Shown piece after piece: positions 12,728 to 16,909 of a stretch of DNA of 16,909 nt. The position numbers were made by a program, and so were the translations under genes. The notes beneath the pieces were generated by a model. That model was not told the origin of the DNA, did not search any database, and saw only the letters and a program-made list of their open reading frames with translations. Position 1 is the first letter of the stretch, and the number at the start of each line of letters is the position of its first letter. The stretch is from Fimbriimonadales bacterium (GTDB lineage: Bacteria > Armatimonadota > Fimbriimonadia > Fimbriimonadales > GBS-DC): contig JAOAES010000246.1 of the NCBI GenBank assembly GCA_026416655.1, forward strand, positions 1 to 16,909. Direction: 5' to 3'.

Positions 12728-13210
12728 CTATCTGTTTTGCGCTTCGCGTTCGCGTCGGGCAAGTCGCTCGGCGCGACGCAGCTCCGCTTCTTCCCACTTG
12801 CGTCGCTCCTCGTCGGTTTCAGGCTGCACAGGCGGTACGGGCGTGGGGCGTCCCGCTTGATTCAGAGCGACGTAGACCAGATACGCTTGCGAGGTAACCC
12901 GTCGCTCGCCCGTAAGCAAGTTCTCTGCCTCCACAACCGCCTCCACCTCCATCGAGGTGCGCCATGCCCGCACCATTCGCGCTCGCACATGCACCAGATT
13001 GCCCACGTGGACAGGTTCACGAAAGCTGACCGAGTCGATCTCAACGGTCACGGCGGGATTGCGGGCATGGCGCGAGGCGACGATACCGCCCGCTTCGTCA
13101 ATTAGTTTCAACACCCAGCCGCCATGCACATTCCCCAACGGGTTCGCATGTTCGGGGTTCATCATTTGCGTCAGAATCACTTCCGTTTCCGAAGGCGTGC
13201 GCGGCTCCAT
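12728..13210 (-). CDS. Hotdog-fold acyl-CoA thioesterase (YciA/ACOT7 type)
   Basis: The product is 160 residues, with one hotdog domain (about 8-115). The active-site helix carries the classic pattern: NPEHANPLGNVHGGWVLKLIDEAGG, with the conserved Asn, the HGG turn and catalytic D38 of LIDEAGG. Then AVTVEIDSVSFREPVHVGNLV and the strand TGERRVTSQAYLVYVAL. A charged Glu/Arg-rich helix forms the last 35 residues (TDEERRKWEEAELRRAERLA). The enzyme hydrolyses acyl-CoA thioesters, probably in the cytoplasm as a hexamer as in family members; chain-length preference is not readable. A TACAAT box 7 nt before the ATG predicts leaderless mRNA. The gene follows the NurA-like gene after 32 bp. Confidence 0.92.
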   Translation of the reverse strand: MEPRTPSETEVILTQMMNPEHANPLGNVHGGWVLKLIDEAGGIVASRHARNPAVTVEIDSVSFREPVHVGNLVHVRARMVRAWRTSMEVEAVVEAENLLTGERRVTSQAYLVYVALNQAGRPTPVPPVQPETDEERRKWEEAELRRAERLARREREAQNR

Positions 13211-13217
13211 CGGCGGA

Positions 13218-13223
13218 ATTGTA
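13218..13223 (-). promoter_or_regulatory. -10 element TACAAT giving a leaderless thioesterase transcript
   Basis: The minus strand reads AGG-TACAAT, then 7 nt, then ATG at 13210. That spacing puts the predicted transcription start on or next to the A of ATG. No Shine-Dalgarno is present. Confidence 0.5.
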
Positions 13224-13242
13224 CCTCGACGGAGTTGCCGGG

Positions 13243-14307
13243 TTAACTCGCCTCGGTTCGCAGGTCGCCCACGCGCTCGATGGCAGTGCGCATCACGGCT
13301 TCACTGGGGGCGCGGCTGCGCAGGTGTTGCTCGCACATCCGAAACGGATAGAGCAGGCGGTCATAGCGCGGGTCGGGCAGGCTCATCGGGCGCGTCTCCT
13401 GCAGCAGCCACGCCGAGATGCGGTCTGCCCAATCGCGTGTGTCGTCAGGGCTGGTCAGAACGGGCGTCTCGATACGCACCAATCCGTAGGTCGGCGACGC
13501 GCCCGCTTGCCAGCGCAATCGCAAATACCAGCTGTAGACCTCGCTCTGCCCCTCGCGCACTGGGCGGAACACGCTGCTGCGGTAGCCCGCAGGCATGTTC
13601 AGTACCTGCAACATCCAGTTAATCTCCAGATAGCTCGTGCGGTGCGATTTGGACACGCCCACCACCTTCACCAGCTGTCTGCGCTCCAGCGCGCTCATCA
13701 GGTCCGCGATCGAGCCGTCGACCAGCAGCCAGTCGTTGGAGGTGGGCGTTTGTTGCTCAATCCACTGTAGGGCGAGCCTACGCTCTAAGTGGTCGCGTAC
13801 ACGCGCCACTGTCGCCCCCGCGCGCACGAGCATCGTTGCGAAGGAGGTCTTCTCCAGCTCGCGCTCCTCCAGCGAGTCGTAGACCGTGACCCCAGCGCGT
13901 TTGAACTTGCGGGCGTCGAAGGCTTTCAGCGGCAGATACAGAGCTTCCTCCGACTCGGTCAGCTCCGGCACGGGATGGAGTTCCCGCTGCCGCCGCTCCA
14001 GCACCATCGCCGCCACATAGCCGTACACGACGGGCAGGATCCCCTTCTCGGTCTGCTGGTAGTAGAGCAGATGGGAGTGCTGGATGCCGTCGATGAAGTG
14101 GGTGAACTGGGTTGGCTCGTCCAGCGGCGGTACGGGATAGACGCCGAACTCCTTGCGGTCAGGTTCGGGCACGAGCCATGCCCGATTGAAGCCCCCCTCC
14201 TCGTCGGGCGGCTCGATCGTGTCTTCCGTACTCAGGCGGCGCACAACCTGCACGCCTTCGGGGTTCTCGCGCAGGAACTGCACCACCTTCTGCAAAAAGG
14301 GCGTCAT
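13243..14307 (-). CDS. NurA-like domain protein, putative nuclease
   Basis: The product is 354 residues. Two acidic motifs typical of NurA-type RNase H-like folds are visible: FIDGIQHS (D73) and LLVDGSIAD (D197), the latter followed by VVGVSKSHRTSYL (K220, H222), a conserved block of this group. NurA is the 5'-3' nuclease partner of the HerA helicase in DNA end resection, mainly in archaea and some bacteria. No herA-like gene is in the window. The first 65 and last 60 residues have no features I recognise. The start has no evident Shine-Dalgarno and lies 18 bp after the upstream gene's stop, so translation may be coupled. Nuclease activity is an inference, moderately sure. Confidence 0.5.
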   Translation of the reverse strand: MTPFLQKVVQFLRENPEGVQVVRRLSTEDTIEPPDEEGGFNRAWLVPEPDRKEFGVYPVPPLDEPTQFTHFIDGIQHSHLLYYQQTEKGILPVVYGYVAAMVLERRQRELHPVPELTESEEALYLPLKAFDARKFKRAGVTVYDSLEERELEKTSFATMLVRAGATVARVRDHLERRLALQWIEQQTPTSNDWLLVDGSIADLMSALERRQLVKVVGVSKSHRTSYLEINWMLQVLNMPAGYRSSVFRPVREGQSEVYSWYLRLRWQAGASPTYGLVRIETPVLTSPDDTRDWADRISAWLLQETRPMSLPDPRYDRLLYPFRMCEQHLRSRAPSEAVMRTAIERVGDLRTEAS

Positions 14308-14325
14308 CAGGGCGTCGATTCGCGC

Positions 14326-16203
14326 CTATCGCGTGGAATCCTGCCCACGCCAGCGATAGGCATATGCGCCGAGCAGTTGCGTTCCCCGCCTGAACTCCAG
14401 CACGGCAGTTTGAAGACCTCCCTCGCGCGTTTCGCGATAGCGAAACTCCAGCGCGTTCCCTGCAGGCTCCAGCAACAACCTTCCCACCTCGCGGGCACGG
14501 CTCGGCAGGTACTGTGCGTGCGTTTGCCAGAGCAGCTGCAGGTGTTGCGCCAGCAGGTCATCGATGACCGATTCCAGACGCGCGGCTTGAGCGGGCGTGA
14601 GTTCGGCGGCGTGGATTGGCTCCCCTTGCCGGGCACGGGCGCGCTGTGCATCCGACAGAGCTGCCCAGAACCGCAACGCGGCAAGACCGTCTTTCGGAAG
14701 CGCGCCTGAATCGGAGAACGCACCATAGCCGAGCGTCTCCCAGCGGCGGCGTTGCGCGGGCGTTAGCGTCTCGACAAATTGTGCGAAGGCGTCCAGCGTC
14801 CAGCCCCCCGTCGCGCCTGACTGCAACGCAGCACGCTGCGCGTCCGACAGCTCCGTCGTCAGCAGTCGCCAGCACTCCTCATGCCGAAACATCAGAAAAT
14901 TATCTTCATACTTACTGCTCAGCCCACTGCCTGCCAGAAAGCGCAGCAGCTCCGCGTCGAATGAGGCAGGCGAGAACTGCATTCCCAGCGGCGCTGAGAC
15001 CGATGCGCGTATCTGCGGGGTCAGCGGGATGACCTGATAGGGGACGCCGCGATAGTCGCGCGCCCGCGAAGCCCCCCGCATACTGAGATGATAGGCGTCC
15101 GCGATGAGATCGGAATCGGTCTGCTCCGCAAGCCAGAACAGGTACTGGCTGACGCGCAGGTCGGGGTTGTAGACGAAGGAGTTGGCTTCCTGCGGGATAG
15201 GCGTCTCCTTCAGTTTCGGGCTGCGGAGCGGGTTCGTCAGGACGGTTTGAGCGTGCCTCGCGAACAGGTCTTCGCCGCCCAGGTAGCCCTGCGCTTGCAG
15301 CGCGCGGCGGGCTTCGCCCAGGTCCCAGCACGGGTTGCGCGGCTCAGACGGCGCAGCGACCAACCGCACAGCAGGGCGGGAGCGCGTGGTGGGGTAGGTC
15401 AGCACACGCGCGCCGTCCGTGACAAAGAGCAGCCCCCCAGGCGCAGCGCACAAGTCAAGCACATACACCCAGTTCGTCGGCTGGAAGTCGGGGTGCGCCT
15501 CAGGAACGCCCAGAATCCCTTCCTGAAACGCAATGCGCACATACTCCAGCGTCGATTCGCCGAGCGGGAGGGTGTTTGGCAAAGGCTTCGCACTGAACAG
15601 CAAGGGCTTGCCCTGCGCCAGACGCTCCAGCTGCGCGTGGGAAAGATGCTTATGCGCGTCCTGCAGCAGGTAGTCTATCAGGTCGTGCTGCCTCAGACGC
15701 GCTTTCAACGACTCGCTGCGCGGCGCGCTCGTGTCAGGGGCGTATTCACGGAGCAAGGCGCGGGAACGCTCCACGGCGTCCTTAAACGGCGTCTCGGCGG
15801 CGCGCTGCGCGTGCTGCGCGAGCTGCTGGAGCAAGGCATCCAGAACGGGCTGCGAACTCATCGCCTGCTGCAACTGTCGCTGCACATACGAATCGGCTTG
15901 CAGCGTCAGTGCGCCCGTGTCGTCTGGACGCCACACGAGGTCGTAAATCGCCGCGATTTTCTCCAGAACCTGCCACGCAGGACGGCTGTTCACGCGAATC
16001 GTGACCTTCCAGTCGGCGACGCGCTCACTCACTCGCAAAGCAACTCCCGTCTGGTCGCTGATGCCTCGCACTAATTCGCCCAGTGCAATCTGCTCATGGC
16101 GGACGCTAACGGGCTTTTCGAGGGCGCGAATGGCGTAAATCGTCTCCTGCGCCCATACATTCCAACACAGACACATCCCCACAATCCATCCCAATCGTCG
16201 CAT
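14326..16203 (-). CDS. Large exported protein with N-terminal STN/secretin-like domain, function unknown
   Basis: The product is 625 residues from ATG 16203, chosen because GGAGG lies 6 nt upstream and a signal peptide (MRRLGWIVGMCLCWNVWAQ) starts there; the frame runs 55 codons further back without such support. Residues about 33-104 (VSVRHEQIALGELVRGISDQTGVALRV...WQVLEKIAAIYDLVWR) look like the short secretin/TonB N-terminal fold found in secretins and TonB-dependent receptors. No secretin or beta-barrel domain follows. The remaining 500 residues are Ala/Leu/Gln-rich, with helical stretches and repeated TPAQRRRWETLG- and LSDAQRARARQG-type segments (about 535-590), suggesting helical protein-interaction modules. 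It is probably periplasmic. The NurA-like gene follows after 17 bp. Confidence 0.65.
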   Translation of the reverse strand: MRRLGWIVGMCLCWNVWAQETIYAIRALEKPVSVRHEQIALGELVRGISDQTGVALRVSERVADWKVTIRVNSRPAWQVLEKIAAIYDLVWRPDDTGALTLQADSYVQRQLQQAMSSQPVLDALLQQLAQHAQRAAETPFKDAVERSRALLREYAPDTSAPRSESLKARLRQHDLIDYLLQDAHKHLSHAQLERLAQGKPLLFSAKPLPNTLPLGESTLEYVRIAFQEGILGVPEAHPDFQPTNWVYVLDLCAAPGGLLFVTDGARVLTYPTTRSRPAVRLVAAPSEPRNPCWDLGEARRALQAQGYLGGEDLFARHAQTVLTNPLRSPKLKETPIPQEANSFVYNPDLRVSQYLFWLAEQTDSDLIADAYHLSMRGASRARDYRGVPYQVIPLTPQIRASVSAPLGMQFSPASFDAELLRFLAGSGLSSKYEDNFLMFRHEECWRLLTTELSDAQRAALQSGATGGWTLDAFAQFVETLTPAQRRRWETLGYGAFSDSGALPKDGLAALRFWAALSDAQRARARQGEPIHAAELTPAQAARLESVIDDLLAQHLQLLWQTHAQYLPSRAREVGRLLLEPAGNALEFRYRETREGGLQTAVLEFRRGTQLLGAYAYRWRGQDSTR

Positions 16204-16416
16204 CGGAGTCCTCCATTGGCTACGGGCAGGTTTCGCGTTTTGGGGCGGGATTCCTGCCGTTCGAGGGAAGGCTCTGGCGTGGCTTATTGCCGTTTTGGAG
16301 CTTGCGGCGGCGCAGGCGCAGTGGCTCTGGTCTCTCCAGAGTATGCTTCGCGACACAAGCACGTTCAATGTGCAGGTCGTCCACCAGGAGATGGAGCTGG
16401 TCGGGATTCAGCAGAT
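16204..16416. other. Gap between the copper ATPase and STN-protein genes, no convincing gene
   Basis: This is 213 bp. A 66-codon minus frame starts with TTG overlapping the ATPase stop and ends at 16220, but it lacks a ribosome site and reads as low-complexity basic sequence. Plus-strand frames are open too, without a supported start. The only clear element is the ribosome site at 16210-16214 of the STN-like gene. Confidence 0.5.
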
Positions 16417-16909
16417 TCAAACTACGGGTGCTATTCCACTTTGTGAACGGCTGTTAAGCAACCGCAGCGCATTCCCCACCACCGACACGGAGCTGAGGCT
16501 CATCGCCAGCGCGGCAAGCATCGGGTTCAGATACCCCAGCGCGGCGAGGGGAATGCCCAGCGTGTTGTAAACGAACGCGAAGAACAGGTTCTGCCGAATC
16601 ACGCGATACATCGCCTGCGCAATCCGCAACGCACGCAGGAGCGTGCGCAGGTCGCGATTCAGCAGTATCAGGTCGGCGTTCTCGGCGGCGAGTTGGGTTC
16701 CTGTGGCGACGGCGACGCCCAAGTCGGCTTCGGCGAGAGCAGGCGCGTCGTTGACCCCGTCGCCCACGAACGCCACACGCCTGCCCTCCGCCTGCAGCTG
16801 ACGCACGAGCGCGGCTTTGTCGTGAGGTAGTTGCGCGGCGCGCCACTCCTCAATCCCCACTTTTTGCGCGAAGGCTTGCACGGCGTCGGCGCGGTCGCCC
16901 GAACACAGC
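16417..16909 (-). CDS. copA: Copper-transporting P1B-type ATPase, C-terminal part (partial)
   Basis: The frame is open to the right edge, so the gene starts outside the window; about 163 C-terminal residues are visible. They begin in the P/N-domain junction (CSGDRADAVQAFAQKVGI, the usual SGD motif), then the hinge signature VAFVGDGVNDAPALAEADLGVAVATGT, and the LILLNRDLRTLL segment. The last two membrane helices follow: QNLFFAFVYNTLGIPLAALG with the YN pair, and MLAALAMSLSSVSVVGNALRL with the MxxSS metal-site motif. YN and MxxSS together mark Cu(I)-exporting P1B-1 ATPases (CopA). The tail after the last helix is short (NSRSQSGIAPVV). Zinc/cadmium specificity is unlikely given these motifs. Confidence 0.92.
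   Translation of the reverse strand, partial: LCSGDRADAVQAFAQKVGIEEWRAAQLPHDKAALVRQLQAEGRRVAFVGDGVNDAPALAEADLGVAVATGTQLAAENADLILLNRDLRTLLRALRIAQAMYRVIRQNLFFAFVYNTLGIPLAALGYLNPMLAALAMSLSSVSVVGNALRLLNSRSQSGIAPVV

Noticed and set aside
13789..14709. 306-codon plus frame across the NurA-like/STN boundary
   Set aside because: It overlaps two supported minus-strand genes entirely and has the composition of an antisense frame.
15088..16074. 328-codon open frame opposite the STN-domain gene
   Set aside because: It is arginine-rich antisense sequence without motifs; the minus-strand gene has a signal peptide and ribosome site.
16220..16420. 66-codon minus frame after the copper ATPase
   Set aside because: It has a TTG start, no ribosome site and no recognisable domain. 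The overlap with the ATPase stop is suggestive but insufficient.
16869..16881. Independent start of the P-type ATPase fragment at GTG 16881
   Set aside because: The frame continues to the window edge with the SGD motif upstream, so this codon is internal.

Overview
The window is GC-rich, densely packed bacterial chromosome with no rRNA, tRNA, CRISPR array or recognisable insertion sequence. The mix of genes points to a free-living bacterium, possibly thermophilic, outside the well-studied phyla: a close LeuT-type transporter with a tiny partner peptide, a Uma2/DUF820 protein with a coiled-coil tail, bacterial indoleamine 2,3-dioxygenase, an intracellular-type GH10 xylanase, and DUF6883/DUF4926. 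Armatimonadota is my best guess. This rests on gene content and style and is not proven by any marker in the window.

Layout. At 1-1471 (+) the end of a membrane-protein gene is translationally coupled to rarA (replication-fork AAA+ ATPase). At 1505-2038 (-) is an HNH nuclease gene with a long leader carrying a terminator-like hairpin. At 2296-3570 (+) are a small four-helix membrane protein and an SDR oxidoreductase. miaB (-) lies at 3571-4905, stop codon to stop codon against the SDR. At 5109-7072 (+) is a LeuT-like sodium:amino-acid symporter coupled by an ATGA overlap to a 37-residue single-helix peptide. At 7073-7356 a tandem array of 44-bp hairpin repeats fills the leader of rpmA (ribosomal protein L27), which stands alone without rplU. 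At 7669-8266 (+) is a DUF6883-DUF4926 pair.

The second half holds a GH10 xylanase (-, 8267-9505) divergent from a Uma2-like nuclease (+, 9573-10439), then a MarR regulator with a four-cysteine tail (-, 10443-11021). A palindrome separates the MarR gene from a divergent secreted protein that resembles a free-standing periplasmic domain of MscS-like channels (+, 11114-11494). This is followed by indoleamine 2,3-dioxygenase (+, 11551-12726). From 12728 to the end everything is on the minus strand: a hotdog acyl-CoA thioesterase, a NurA-like protein, a large exported protein with an STN-like domain, and the C-terminal part of a copper-transporting P-type ATPase.

Three window-wide properties stand out. 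First, a repeated promoter signature, GG directly before a TATAAT-like hexamer, usually has no recognisable -35 box and lies very close to the start codon. Second, four of five convergent gene pairs have 0-3 bp between stop codons, leaving no room for intrinsic terminators. Third, overlaps and very short spacers are used for translational coupling. The most unusual elements are the hairpin array in front of rpmA, the attenuator-like leader of the HNH gene, the transporter/mini-peptide pair, and the MarR protein with its cysteine tail and candidate operator.
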